Assembly (NCBI RefSeq): GCF_036227565.1
Contig: NZ_CP109461.1
Span: 558,001-622,000, forward strand
Direction: 5' to 3'
DNA: 64,000 nucleotides
Source: Streptomyces sp. NBC_01454
GTDB taxonomy: Bacteria > Actinomycetota > Actinomycetes > Streptomycetales > Streptomycetaceae
Under the pieces are notes generated by a model. That model searched no databases, was not told the origin of the DNA, and worked only from the letters and a program-made list of their open reading frames with translations. Positions 33,641 to 41,583 of the stretch are shown here, piece by piece. Positions within the stretch are counted from its first letter, which is position 1. Each line of letters starts with the position of its first letter. A program made the translations under genes and the position numbers.

Positions 33641-34138
33641 ATGTCGAACCCCCGCAACAACGGACAGCTCATCGGCCGCCTCGCGAACGACCCCAAGGTC
33701 TTCGAGAACAAGGACGGTTCCAAGAAGGTCCTCTTTACGGTCTTCACCGACCGCGCCTACACCAACGCACAGAACCAGCGCGACTCGGACGCCGTGCCGG
33801 TCGAGGCCTTCGTCCGCGCACAGACCCAGGGTCTGGGTCCGTACTCGAACATCCACAAGGGTGACCTCGTCGCCGTCGGCTACACGCTCCGGATGGACCG
33901 CTACTCCAAGAACGGCGAGCGGGTCTTCGACCTCAAGGTGATCTCCGAGGACATCACCTTCCTCGAGCCGCGCTCGGTGACCCAGGCGCGCTTGAACGAG
34001 CGCGTGCAGGCCGTCGAGGCGCAGAACCAGGCCATCAAGCAGGAGCAGGCTGCGCCCGTCGTTGCTGCCGCTCCGGTCATCGCGCACGCCAGCGCCGTAC
34101 AGGACGAGCAGCTGCCCTTTGGTCCCGGGCCGCGCTAG
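33641..34138 (+). CDS. ssb: Single-stranded DNA-binding protein (plasmid type)
   Basis: 165 aa. The OB fold starts with the SSB pattern NNGQLIGRLANDPKVFENKD and continues LFTVFTDRAYTNA, VEAFVRAQTQG and GDLVAVGYTLRMDRY. The tail (DEQLPFGPGPR) has the LPF core but not the last acidic residues of chromosomal SSB (DDDIPF), so interaction with host repair partners may differ. ATG with GAGGAGAAG upstream. It supports replication or transfer of the element. Three GATC hairpins lie in its leader. Confidence 0.9.
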   Translation: MSNPRNNGQLIGRLANDPKVFENKDGSKKVLFTVFTDRAYTNAQNQRDSDAVPVEAFVRAQTQGLGPYSNIHKGDLVAVGYTLRMDRYSKNGERVFDLKVISEDITFLEPRSVTQARLNERVQAVEAQNQAIKQEQAAPVVAAAPVIAHASAVQDEQLPFGPGPR

Positions 34139-34214
34139 TCGCTCCGGCCGGGGCCGTTCTCGACCAACGTCGGTTCAGCCGCGCATCACCCCGCACGAAC
34201 CCCTCTCGTGTGCT

Positions 34215-34400
34215 GTGAGGGACCGGCACCAGCCGGGCCGCGCCAAGCGCAGCACCCCGGCCGCGCACCGCGTGACCCCGCCCGCCCTGGTCCGGCACCC
34301 ACGCAGTCGCCCGACCCCACGGAGTCGACATCCCTGGGGCCCCGGACCGACAGTGACCTCCGTGAAGAAGCCCACCCGCCGCACCCGAAAGGCGAGCTGA
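34215..34400 (+). CDS. Possible 61-aa basic protein
   Basis: GTG 34215 opens a frame rich in Arg, Pro and His (TPAAHRVTPPALVRHPRSRP) ending KKPTRRTRKAS, two bases before the next ATG. The phrase around its start (CGTGTGCTGTGAGGGACCGG) resembles that at 38945-38964. It may be a spurious frame. Confidence 0.3.
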   Translation: MRDRHQPGRAKRSTPAAHRVTPPALVRHPRSRPTPRSRHPWGPGPTVTSVKKPTRRTRKAS

Positions 34401-34509
34401 CATGGACGACGCGACCCGGGCCGCGATTGAGGACCCGCACCGCTCCGAAGAAGCGCTGACCTCCGCCGCGTACGAGGCCAACCGGCTCATGGGCGCTGCC
34501 GGACTACTA

Positions 34510-35607
34510 GGGGGCGTATTGGGTTGTGATCAATTTGTGGGATTGGTCCTCGTGGCTGGGCCTGATCCGGTAGATCGTCTTGTATGACGCGGATGCAACT
34601 GACGGATAGGGAATGGGAGTTCATCGGCCCGTACCTGCCGATCGGCGAGTACGGGCCGTACCCGGAACGGCTGCGGCAGCAGTTCGAGGGTGTGATCTGG
34701 CGGTTCCGGACGGGCGGGCAGTGGCGGGAGATGCCGCAGGAGTTCGGCGCCTGGCCGACCGTCCACAACCGCTTCCGCCAGTGGCGTGATGCAGGTGTCT
34801 TCGAAGCCCTGCTGGAGGGTCTGATCACGGAAGCCGCCAAACGGGGCGGGGTGGACTTGTCCCTGGTCAGCGTGGACTCCACCACCGTGCGGGCCCACCA
34901 TGACGCTGCCGGGATGCACCTCGGCCCGGACGTCATCACCGCCCTGGAGAAGGCGGCCGTCGAGGAGGAGAAGGCCCGGCAAAAGGGGGCGGCCCGGAAG
35001 GACAAGACGGGCGGGAAGCCGAATACGACCCGGGGCAGGCAGAGCGGCGCCGAATCCGACGCCGACACAAACTCCGCCTGAAAGCCGCTCTGCTCGGACG
35101 CTCCAGGGGCGGGCAGACCAGCAAGATCCACCTCGCCGCCGACCGCGGGTGCCGCCCGCTGGCGTTCATCCTGACCGCGGGGCAGGCTGCGGACAGCCCG
35201 CAGTTCATCCCCGTGCTCGAGAAGGTACGGGTCCGTGGGCCCGTCGGTCGCCCCCGCATCAGGCCCGGTGCAGTCGCCGGGGACAAGGCCTATTCATCCC
35301 GCGGCAACCGTTCCCATCTGCGTAAACGCCGCATCAGGGCAGTCATCCCGGAGAAGAGGGACCAGGCCGCCAACCGCAAGAGGAAGGGCCGCAGGGGCGG
35401 CCGGCCCGTCAGTCACGACACTGATCTCTACAAGGAGCGGAACACCGTCGAGCGCCTGATCAACAAGCTGAAGGCCTGGCGAGGCATCGCCACACGCTTC
35501 GACAAAACGCCCGAGAGCTACCTCGCCGGCCTCCACCTTCGAGCCTCAATGATCTGGATCAAGGACCTCACCCAGACCACTCCTTGATCACGACCAAATA
35601 CGCGGCC
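34510..35607 (+). mobile_element. IS5-family insertion sequence, copy 2 (1098 bp)
   Basis: Same element as 9707-10804, same orientation, flanked by TA (34508-34509 and 35608-35609) within CTAG. One base differs (A35207 for G10404, Val to Ile in the transposase). Confidence 0.95.
34584..35587 (+). CDS. IS5-family DDE transposase made by -1 frameshifting, copy 2
   Basis: Two frames as in copy 1: 34584-35081 and its -1 continuation to 35587. The A AAG GGG slippery heptamer is at 34982-34988. All three acidic catalytic residues are present. The only difference from copy 1 is Val to Ile in the segment ending SPQFIPVLEKVRV. Confidence 0.88.
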
Positions 35608-35968
35608 TAGGCCGCCTGCAGGACGAGATCACCGCGCTCGTCCGCGAGGTCAACCAGGCCAAGTACCCGCACGAGCCCGCTTCGGAGCCGCCGCCGACCA
35701 CCTGGCTCGTCACCCGGGGCGAGGACCCCGGCGCGATCCCGTGCGAAGACGAAGCAACCGCCCGCGCGTACGCCGAGGAGCGGTACCGCCAGGACGAGCA
35801 CCCCGACGACCCCGCCGTCCTGCGCTGGGACGAGGACGGGGAGCTGATGGACGACTCGATTCCCGGGAGCTACCAGGGCACGGGCACCGGTTGGAGCATT
35901 ACCGAAACGCCCGTGATTCGCCCCGCCGACCTCCCCGACACCGACTAGGAACACCCGAGCAAGCAAGC

Positions 35969-36002
35969 AGCGCCGGCCCCGCATCCGTACGGGGCCGGCG
36001 CT
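35969..36002 (+). terminator. Hairpin after the IS-split gene
   Basis: A 13-bp perfect stem (AGCGCCGGCCCCG at 35969-35981, complement 35990-36002) with an 8-base loop, 20 bases past the stop. No T run. Confidence 0.55.
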
Positions 36003-36145
36003 GGCCTACCTCAAGACCAGACCCGCCGTGCAACGTCAACTGCACTCATGGCGGGGCCTGTTGCGTGTACTGCACCGCCGATGGCCAGGTGCACCCACCA
36101 TCCCAGACGGCCAGCCCAGGACCCCGTCAACTCACCAGGAGTGTC

Positions 36146-36352
36146 ATGACCTCTCCAGTTCCCCGTGCCCCGACCCTCACTGTTCCCTCTGCCCAGTGCG
36201 GCGCCCCTCCGGCCGCCAGGGTCGAGGAAGTCTGGCGTAGCCAGGGCTCCGACGACCCGGACCTCCTCATCGTGTGGCACGATTCGGACGCAGCACGACC
36301 GGGACCGCGGAATGACCACCGCGGATGTCGTCGCACGCTACCCCGAGGCTGA
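36146..36352 (+). CDS. Small hypothetical protein
   Basis: 68 aa from ATG 36146 (CCAGGAGTGTC upstream). Reads VEEVWRSQGSDDPDLLIVWH and overlaps the next gene by 41 bases in another frame. That long overlap hints that its real end, or frame, differs. Confidence 0.4.
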   Translation: MTSPVPRAPTLTVPSAQCGAPPAARVEEVWRSQGSDDPDLLIVWHDSDAARPGPRNDHRGCRRTLPRG

Positions 36353-36596
36353 GTTCGTCATCGCCGACCTCGCTTGGTTCCCCAGCGAGGCCGAACACCA
36401 CAGGTTCTACCTCACCGGGTACAGCGCACCCGAACCAGTCGCCTTCCCCGAAGACACAACCGCCGTCGCGATGTGGGCACACGGCTACCTCAGCGCCGCG
36501 AACGCGATGGGCGGATGGGGAACGTTCGCGGCGGGAATCGAGGACCGCGAGGCCGCCGACTGGGCCGACGAGGCTTCCCGCAACCCCCACCTGTAA
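36312..36596 (+). CDS. Hypothetical protein
   Basis: 94 aa from ATG 36312. Acidic, aromatic: ARYPEAEFVIADLAWFPSEA and AVAMWAHGYLSAANAMGGWG. Family unknown. Confidence 0.55.
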   Translation: MTTADVVARYPEAEFVIADLAWFPSEAEHHRFYLTGYSAPEPVAFPEDTTAVAMWAHGYLSAANAMGGWGTFAAGIEDREAADWADEASRNPHL

Positions 36597-36905
36597 CCGC
36601 AGCCCCCGCAAGAAGACGAAGCGTCCCGGCAGCCACCTTCCGGGGCACGCCCCGCGGTTCGCCGCGACTTCGTTCCGGCGCCGCATCCGTGCCCCCTTGC
36701 AGCTCCCCCCTTACGCAGGCTCACCCCGCCGCTCTCCCAGGCCGGGTGGGCCTGCGCGTACCTGCCTCGCCCGGCCCGGTACCCAGACCCCCGCCCGCCC
36801 GCTTCCCCGGCTGGCTTGGCGCTGCAGAGCGCCGCGCCTGAGGCTCTGAGCGCCTCTGCGGCAACGCACCGGCCCGCCTGGGTCAACATTCCAATGGAGC
36901 ACCGA
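36597..36905. other. Gene-free stretch before the SsgA-like gene
   Basis: About 300 bases, C-rich on the plus strand, with open frames only because of base composition. No motif, hairpin family copy or promoter could be supported. Confidence 0.5.
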
Positions 36906-37316
36906 ATGGAAACGCAGTTCTACGTGCACCTCGGCTTCCCGGCAGCCGCGTGTGTCCTGGCCCGCCTGTCCTACTCGCCGGACACCCCCCACTGCATTGA
37001 GGTCACCTTCGACCGGGGCGGTGACCAGGCCCCAGTGATGTGGACCCTCGGGCGGGAGCTGCTGAGGGACGGACTGAGCGGGCCCGCGGGAATGGGTGAT
37101 GTGCAGATCGAACCAACCGATCTGCCTTCGCGCACACTGCGCCTCCGCCTGCATTCCCCGCACGGGACCGCCGAGTTGAGTCTGCCTGGTCAGGCGCTCG
37201 GCGACTTTCTCCGACGGACCGCGAAGGCCGTCTCCTACGGCCGCGAGGCGGAATCTCCCGGGTTCCTCACGAACCTGGACCGCGCGCTGGCCAGCATGCT
37301 CGCCGAGCCCTGCTGA
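36906..37316 (+). CDS. SsgA-like (SALP family) protein
   Basis: 136 aa. The pattern RLSYSPDTPHCIEVTFDRGG, VMWTLGRELLRDGLSGPAGM, GDVQIEPTD and LGDFLRRTAKAVSYGREAES matches the SsgA/SsgB family (VTWAFGRELL.DGL..P.G.GDV...P). These actinomycete proteins control septum placement and sporulation. ATG 36906 is preferred over ATG 36894 because GGAG sits 6 bases before it. A plasmid copy could alter host differentiation. No WhiB- or BldD-like partner is adjacent. Confidence 0.85.
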   Translation: METQFYVHLGFPAAACVLARLSYSPDTPHCIEVTFDRGGDQAPVMWTLGRELLRDGLSGPAGMGDVQIEPTDLPSRTLRLRLHSPHGTAELSLPGQALGDFLRRTAKAVSYGREAESPGFLTNLDRALASMLAEPC

Positions 37317-37678
37317 CCGGGCCACCCTCGAGACCGCATTGCACGCCAACGCCGTCACCGTCGGCCTCGACTAACACCCCCGGCGTGTGCTCGGCCCAGC
37401 AAGCAGGGCCTGCAGCCGGCCACAAGCCAACTTGTTGGTACGTTCAAGGTCCTGACCCGCGGACATGGAGACGATCCACGAGGCCATCGCGGCACAGTCT
37501 TCACCAACGGCTGTTCCAGCCCGCTATTTTGAGTAGTACGGCGCGCGGCCTCAACCAGCGGGCCGATTGTCCCCGCACTGGCGGGTTCTCGACGGGCAAG
37601 GTCCCGGCTTCCCCGCACGCGGGGATGCCTCGCATGACGGCGATACATGAACCACTCGCAGCGTGAAAGGTCCCTGGC
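37317..37678. other. Gene-free stretch
   Basis: About 360 bases without a credible gene. It contains two CCCCGCAC...GGGG-type short palindromes (37571 and 37611) that recall type I-E CRISPR repeats but do not form an array. A good RBS (GAAAGG) appears at its right end for the gene at 37679. Confidence 0.45.
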
Positions 37679-37888
37679 ATGAGCACGCCCGTCGTCACCC
37701 GCGCCGACATCCAGCAGCGTCTCACCAGCCCGACGAGCGTGGGCCCCTGGAGGCCGACGTGTGGGTGTCGGCGTACGTCCCCCCGGGCCAGCCCTCCCTG
37801 CCTGGATGCGAGAGACAACCGTTTTTCAACCAAAACGAAGTCGCGGGGACGGAACGTCAAGCGGACTTGGTCGCTACGCCGCTACTGA
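37679..37888 (+). CDS. Small basic protein, middle possibly out of frame
   Basis: 69 aa from ATG 37679. The start (STPVVTRADIQQRLTSPTSV) and the end (FSTKTKSRGRNVKRTWSLRR followed by Y) look natural. The middle does so only in the neighbouring frame (LEADVWVSAYVPPGQPSLPG). Two compensating indels near 37750 and 37805 would explain this. Function unknown. Confidence 0.4.
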   Translation: MSTPVVTRADIQQRLTSPTSVGPWRPTCGCRRTSPRASPPCLDARDNRFSTKTKSRGRNVKRTWSLRRY

Positions 37889-37912
37889 CCCGACGAGGAT
37901 GAGGAGTTGCCC

Positions 37913-38659
37913 ATGCCCCGTGCCCTGACCATCGGTCTGCGCGCCAACACCATCACCGACCCGCCTGGCCCGTCGCTTGAAGCCATACGCCACCTCGTCG
38001 AGCACCCCGAGTACGCCGTGCACGTCCTCACCCCCCGCACCCAGATCGACGACGTCCTCGCTCTCCTCACCACCCACGGCATCCCCGCCGAGGCCAACAC
38101 CGACCCCGATCGGCAGTTCTGGAACGAGACCGCCGCGGTGCTGGTGACCGACAGCGTCGTCCAGGGCGACGTCCGCATCGGACGCGGCATCGCCCTCTAC
38201 CAGGGCGACTGGCAGCAAACACTCCGCCAGCTCGCCGCCTACGCCGACGACAAGTCCCGCCAGATTCTCTCTCGCTACGACGGGGTCATCCACGACCGCC
38301 AGGGCTGGCAAGAAGGGCGCCTCCAGGAGGCTGTCGCCGGCGCCCCCGAGGCGCTGCGGGCCCTGCTCGACGCTGGCCACATGGTGCACATCTCCACCCA
38401 GCGGTCCGTCGCCCAGCTCCCCGAGATCGCTCGGTGGTTGGCCGCCCGTGATGTCCCCGCTGAGGCGGCCATCGGCCTCGACACCTGGAAGCGCACCGGC
38501 ACCGTCCTCGTCACCAACGGAGTCCTGCCCGCCGATCTCGAGATCGAGAACCGCGCGGTCAACCTCGCCGGGGGCGACTGGGAGCCCGTGATGGAGGAGG
38601 TCAGGCGCCGCCGAATCGCTCGCCTGGAGCACCTGGACCGCCGCGACGCTGGCGAGTAG
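37913..38659 (+). CDS. Duplicated HAD-like protein lacking catalytic acids
   Basis: 248 aa from ATG 37913 (GAGGAG 6 bases upstream). Two halves repeat the same plan. First: VHVLTPRTQIDDVLALLTTH, GIPAE, AAVLVTDSVVQGDVRIGRGI, LYQGDW. Second: VHISTQRSVAQLPEIARWLA, DVPAE, GTVLVTNGVLPADLEIENRA, NLAGGDW. The second resembles the C-terminal half of HAD-type phosphatases (VTN.K..AD.YIDDRA..F.GDW), but the usual paired Asp is replaced by ENR or GRG and the nucleophile DxD motif is absent. It is likely a binding protein or pseudo-enzyme. Confidence 0.6.
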   Translation: MPRALTIGLRANTITDPPGPSLEAIRHLVEHPEYAVHVLTPRTQIDDVLALLTTHGIPAEANTDPDRQFWNETAAVLVTDSVVQGDVRIGRGIALYQGDWQQTLRQLAAYADDKSRQILSRYDGVIHDRQGWQEGRLQEAVAGAPEALRALLDAGHMVHISTQRSVAQLPEIARWLAARDVPAEAAIGLDTWKRTGTVLVTNGVLPADLEIENRAVNLAGGDWEPVMEEVRRRRIARLEHLDRRDAGE

Positions 38660-39166
38660 ACCGCCGCCCAGCCTCGCGTCGACGCCGTCATGGAGCATCG
38701 TGCCTGACGCTCACCCGCCTGCCTCGGCCCTGGCTCCTCCCCATACGGAGCCGGGGGCCGCCTCATGAAAGCGCGTCGGCTACGCCGCTGACCGCACCTA
38801 TCCCTGCGAGGCGTCGGAGACAGGCACCCGTGTCCGCCCATCACGGCGGTTGCGCACCCTGCCGGCCGCCGCGCCAGAGTGCGGACACGAGCCCGGGACA
38901 GCGGTGCCCCTGCCGCCGATGGCATCGCCACGGAAACCCCCGTCGTGCGCTGTGAGCGACCGGCCAACCGAGCCGCACTCCGCAGGCACCCTCGTCTGCC
39001 CCTGGGCAGGCCGTGAACATCTGGCTCAACGGCGGGCGCCCGCCAGCAGCAGCCATTCTGGCCGGAGCGTGCCTGACGTGCGAGCGACACGCAACCCAAG
39101 GGCCGTGACATCGGGCTGGAGGGCTGGCATTCCTCCCGCCGAACCCATCCAAGGAAAGGGACCTGT
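38660..39166. other. Gene-poor stretch with weak short frames
   Basis: About 500 bases. Two weak plus-strand frames exist: GTG 38952 to 39179 (75 codons, starting SDRPTEPHSAGTLVCPWAGR) and GTG 39013 to 39108 (31 codons, IWLNGGRPPAAAILAGACLT then CERHATQGP). Neither has a strong RBS. The CGTGCGCTGTGAGCGACCGG phrase at 38945 parallels one at 34208. No gene can be assigned firmly. Confidence 0.35.
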
Positions 39167-39355
39167 ATGGCCGTTGTAGATCTGACCCCGGACGAGGTGC
39201 GTGCGCTCATCGACGCGGCCATGGCTCGGGAGCTGTTCATCATCGAGCAACTCGTCCCCGGCACTCTGTGGGGCACCGACAAGGTGCGTAGCGGCGAGTT
39301 GCAGTCTGCTTTCGACAAGCTCTCTGCCGCGCTCGACATCGACCAGGGCGACTGA
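39167..39355 (+). CDS. Small helical hypothetical protein
   Basis: 62 aa from ATG 39167 (AAGGAAAGGGACC upstream). Predicted helices (TPDEVRALIDAAMARELFII, SAFDKLSAALDI). Unknown. Confidence 0.6.
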   Translation: MAVVDLTPDEVRALIDAAMARELFIIEQLVPGTLWGTDKVRSGELQSAFDKLSAALDIDQGD

Positions 39356-39578
39356 CTGCAACCAGCCCACTCACAGCGGACGGCCGCCTTCGGGCGTCCT
39401 ATGACAGACCGTCACGACTTCTGCACGGAGCGGTTCGAACCCGTAGTGCGTCGACTGATTCCTCGGCGTACGCCAGTGGGCACACCGTGCAGACCGACCG
39501 CGGAACAGGTTCGATTCCTGAGCGCTGCAGCTGATCCCTGCGGCGCGTCCCTGGAGATCTCCGCGGCTCCGGCTTGCC

Positions 39579-39643
39579 CAGCACCCCGGTGCGCGCTCTG
39601 CCTTCGGGCAGCAGCTGCGCCGGGGTGCTGTGTTTCTTCTTCG
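39579..39643 (+). terminator. Terminator in the gene-free region
   Basis: CAGCACCCCG (39579-39588) pairs with CGGGGTGCTG (39621-39630), extended by GCGC/GCGC and an inner CTGCC/GGCAG hairpin. TGTTTCTTCTTC follows. Good plus-strand terminator geometry. Confidence 0.65.
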
Positions 39644-39683
39644 TGGCTCGCCTTGCTCGTCCCGTGAAGGCAGTGAGCACAAG

Positions 39684-39704
39684 GGATCAGCGGAGCTGAT
39701 CCGG
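39684..39704 (+). repeat. GATC hairpin family, copy e
   Basis: GGATCAGC, GGA loop, GCTGATCC, then GG; perfect 8-bp stem, 44 bases before the ATG at 39748. Confidence 0.75.
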
Positions 39705-39747
39705 ATCTGGCGTCGAAGGACACCATCGTCATGCCAGGAGATGCGCC

Positions 39748-39867
39748 ATGAACTGCCCGAACTGCACCGTCGACATGGAGTCGAACGCCTATGGCGTCCG
39801 CGGCGGCAAGAAGGCCAAGAAGGTCACGCACACGTGCTCCGAGTGCGGCTACAGGGAGACGCGCTGA
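39748..39867 (+). CDS. 39-aa zinc-ribbon protein
   Basis: A complete small protein with two Cys pairs, MNCPNCTVDM and THTCSECGYRETR, separated by a basic glycine loop. This is a minimal zinc ribbon. A GGAG lies upstream, and the stop overlaps the next start. Confidence 0.7.
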   Translation: MNCPNCTVDMESNAYGVRGGKKAKKVTHTCSECGYRETR

Positions 39868-40109
39868 GCAGCGGCTACCTCGAGTACGAGTTCGGTGCAG
39901 TCCCCGGCAGCAGCATCGGCGTCATCGTCCGGCATTCCAAGAACGGCCATGACGACACCGGGGTGTTCGTCCACTGGCTGACGAAGCCGGACGACCTCGT
40001 ACACCAGGACCTCGCCGCCCTGGCGGCCGCACATATCTACGGCGTGCGCTGCGAGCTCGACGAGCTCGCCTTCTTCGAACCCATGCCGGCTGCCCGGACC
40101 AAGAACTGA
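39864..40109 (+). CDS. Hypothetical protein with a probable CTG start
   Basis: 81 aa. The frame (SSGYLEYEFGAVPGSSIGVI, VRHSKNGHDDTGVFVHWLTK) has no ATG, GTG or TTG near its 5' end. CTG 39864 overlaps the zinc-ribbon stop as CTGA, the same geometry as the ATGA/GTGA couplings elsewhere here, so a coupled CTG start is likely. Function unknown. Confidence 0.55.
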   Translation: MSSGYLEYEFGAVPGSSIGVIVRHSKNGHDDTGVFVHWLTKPDDLVHQDLAALAAAHIYGVRCELDELAFFEPMPAARTKN

Positions 40110-40128
40110 CTCAGGAGCACTGATCACC

Positions 40129-40533
40129 ATGAGCTTCCTCAGCCGCATCGGCTTCATCGAGACCGAAGAACAGGAGCGGGCCCGGCTGGCCCAGGCCCCC
40201 GAAGGCTCGCTGAACCACTACCTGTCCACCCTGCCCGTGACCATCGACGAGTGGCCCAAGGACCTGCTCGTCGAGCTGCCCTGGGAGCCGCCGCTCACGA
40301 GTCAGTCCTACCGCGTCGTTGTGGTGCCGATCGAGTTCCGGAAGGACGCTCTGCCTGAGGGCGTCGAGGAGGAGCCGCTGCCGCGCAAGCGCCACTCCGG
40401 CTCCTGGATGTGTGCCGTGGTGTTCTCCGATCACCCAAGCTACCCGGTCGGCGGCTTCCGTATCGACGTCCCGGCCGCCGAGATTGCCCGAGGCCGGAAG
40501 GTCGACCTCGCTGGGGTGCCGGCCCAGGCCTGA
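40129..40533 (+). CDS. Hypothetical protein
   Basis: 134 aa from ATG 40129 (CAGGAGCACTGATC upstream). Beta-rich: SQSYRVVVVPIEFRKDALPE and SWMCAVVFSDHPSYPVGGFR. Not recognised. Confidence 0.62.
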   Translation: MSFLSRIGFIETEEQERARLAQAPEGSLNHYLSTLPVTIDEWPKDLLVELPWEPPLTSQSYRVVVVPIEFRKDALPEGVEEEPLPRKRHSGSWMCAVVFSDHPSYPVGGFRIDVPAAEIARGRKVDLAGVPAQA

Positions 40534-40562
40534 CCCGACGAGCGCAACGCATTCGCTCCATC

Positions 40563-40594
40563 AGCCCCCGCAGGGATCACGCCGTGCGGGGGCT
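40563..40594 (+). terminator. Hairpin terminator
   Basis: AGCCCCCGCA (40563-40572) pairs with TGCGGGGGCT (40585-40594), 30 bases past the preceding stop. Confidence 0.6.
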
Positions 40595-40637
40595 CCTCGT
40601 TCTCGCCCCCACTCGACGGAAGCGGAAAGCAGACGCC

Positions 40638-40759
40638 ATGTCCCGCACCAGAACCTCTCCCGTCCTCCTCGTCCTCCTCGTCCTCGTGGCGCTGGGCTCT
40701 GTTCCCTGACCGCATGCCCTCAACACCACCCAGCAGAGGCCACCGTCAGTGAAGAGTAG
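40638..40759 (+). pseudogene. Tiny lipoprotein-like gene, possible frameshift
   Basis: ATG 40638 opens a 23-codon hydrophobic peptide (SRTRTSPVLLVLLVLVALGS). The next frame supplies a lipobox, LCSLTAC, and a short tail ending at 40759. One indel near 40700 would create a classic small lipoprotein. The Leu/Val stretch is coded by a 9-base near-repeat (CTCCTCGTC) prone to slippage, but whole-unit slippage would keep frame. Confidence 0.35.
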
Positions 40760-40789
40760 AAGATCGACGCCGTCCACCGGCTGGGCGTG

Positions 40790-40993
40790 ATGTCCGAGCG
40801 GCACCCCGAGCTGAAGCGCCGCGTGGCGGACGCCCGGCTCGAACTCGCTGCCGTCATTCTCGCCATGAACGCCGTCGACGAGCGCATCCAGGCGGGGGAA
40901 GAAATCCACTCTCTCCAGGAGCAGGCCGCCGTCGAACAAGCCAAGAACGCCCACGCTCAGGCCTTGGCGGACCTCCTGCGAGGCGAGCACTGA
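40790..40993 (+). CDS. Small helical protein
   Basis: 67 aa from ATG 40790 (GTG 40787 also in frame). Strongly helical and charged: LKRRVADARLELAAVILAMN, then LQEQAAVEQAKNAHAQALAD. It may form a coiled coil. Unknown role. Confidence 0.5.
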   Translation: MSERHPELKRRVADARLELAAVILAMNAVDERIQAGEEIHSLQEQAAVEQAKNAHAQALADLLRGEH

Positions 40994-41048
40994 GCCGCAC
41001 TGGCTCGTCCCCGCAATTATCACCGAACCGCACATAGGAGGCCCCGTC

Positions 41049-41573
41049 ATGCCCGATGCACCCGAATACACGCCCCGCAGCGTCTACACGCTGGAACCGC
41101 ACGCTGATCTCGTGACCGCCGAGGGTGGATACATTGCGATCGAGGCCATCGCCGAGCGCGTCTACGGCAAGCCGTACAGCTCGCTGCGCGGATGCCAGCG
41201 GGACGACGAGCACATCGGCAATGACAGCGCGAAGCTCTACGAGCTCACCTCCGACGGGGACTACCTGCAGGCACTCGGCGACCTCGACGACGCCGAGATC
41301 TACCTGGGCTGGGACTCCCGCACCGGCGAGAGCGCCTTCAAGACCGGCATGACGGAGCTGGACTACTGGCTGAGCATCCGCGTCTCCGACGGAAACACAA
41401 CAGCCACCGTCGAGGCAAACCCGCCGGCGACGCAAGACCTTGAGAATGCCGTGTTCGAGGACCGGTTCTTCGCCGATCGCGCCTTCTCGCCGTCGCTGCG
41501 GCTGGTCCTGGCCGATCTGATCCGCTGCGGCGAACTGCCGCGCGGCGACTACCTGTTCCGGCACTGGTGGTGA
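41049..41573 (+). CDS. Hypothetical protein
   Basis: 174 aa from ATG 41049 (AGGAGGCCCC upstream). Acidic; contains DLDDAEIYLGWDSRTGESAF and RLVLADLIRCGELPRGDYLF. No recognised family. Confidence 0.62.
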   Translation: MPDAPEYTPRSVYTLEPHADLVTAEGGYIAIEAIAERVYGKPYSSLRGCQRDDEHIGNDSAKLYELTSDGDYLQALGDLDDAEIYLGWDSRTGESAFKTGMTELDYWLSIRVSDGNTTATVEANPPATQDLENAVFEDRFFADRAFSPSLRLVLADLIRCGELPRGDYLFRHWW

Positions 41574-41583
41574 TCGCAGCGGA

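Larger units (their letters stand above)
34402..35948 (+). pseudogene. Hypothetical gene split by IS5 copy 2
   Basis: The 5' part (34402-34509) reads MDDATRAAIEDPHRSEEALT and ends GAAGLL. The 3' part (35608-35948) reads GRLQDEITALVREVNQAKYP and ends IRPADLPDTD. Removing 34510-35607 and one TA restores CTA CTA GGC CGC in frame, giving about 149 aa. The C-terminal part (TTWLVTRGEDPGAIPCEDEA) looks like a small acidic domain. Function unknown. Confidence 0.75.
39356..39747. other. Non-coding region with two tRNA-like T-arms, a terminator and a GATC hairpin
   Basis: No gene. A T-arm-like GGTTCGAACC lies near 39431-39450 and another, CAGGTTCGATTCCTG, near 39512-39526. Neither belongs to a foldable tRNA. 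A terminator (39579-39643) and GATC hairpin copy e (39684-39704) follow. The stretch looks like debris of tRNA genes or attachment sites. Confidence 0.45.

Noticed and set aside
37571..37630. CRISPR-like repeat units (CCCCGCAC...GGGG)
   Set aside because: Only two partial units 40 bases apart; type I-E arrays need identical 28-29-base repeats every 61 bases, and no cas gene is present.
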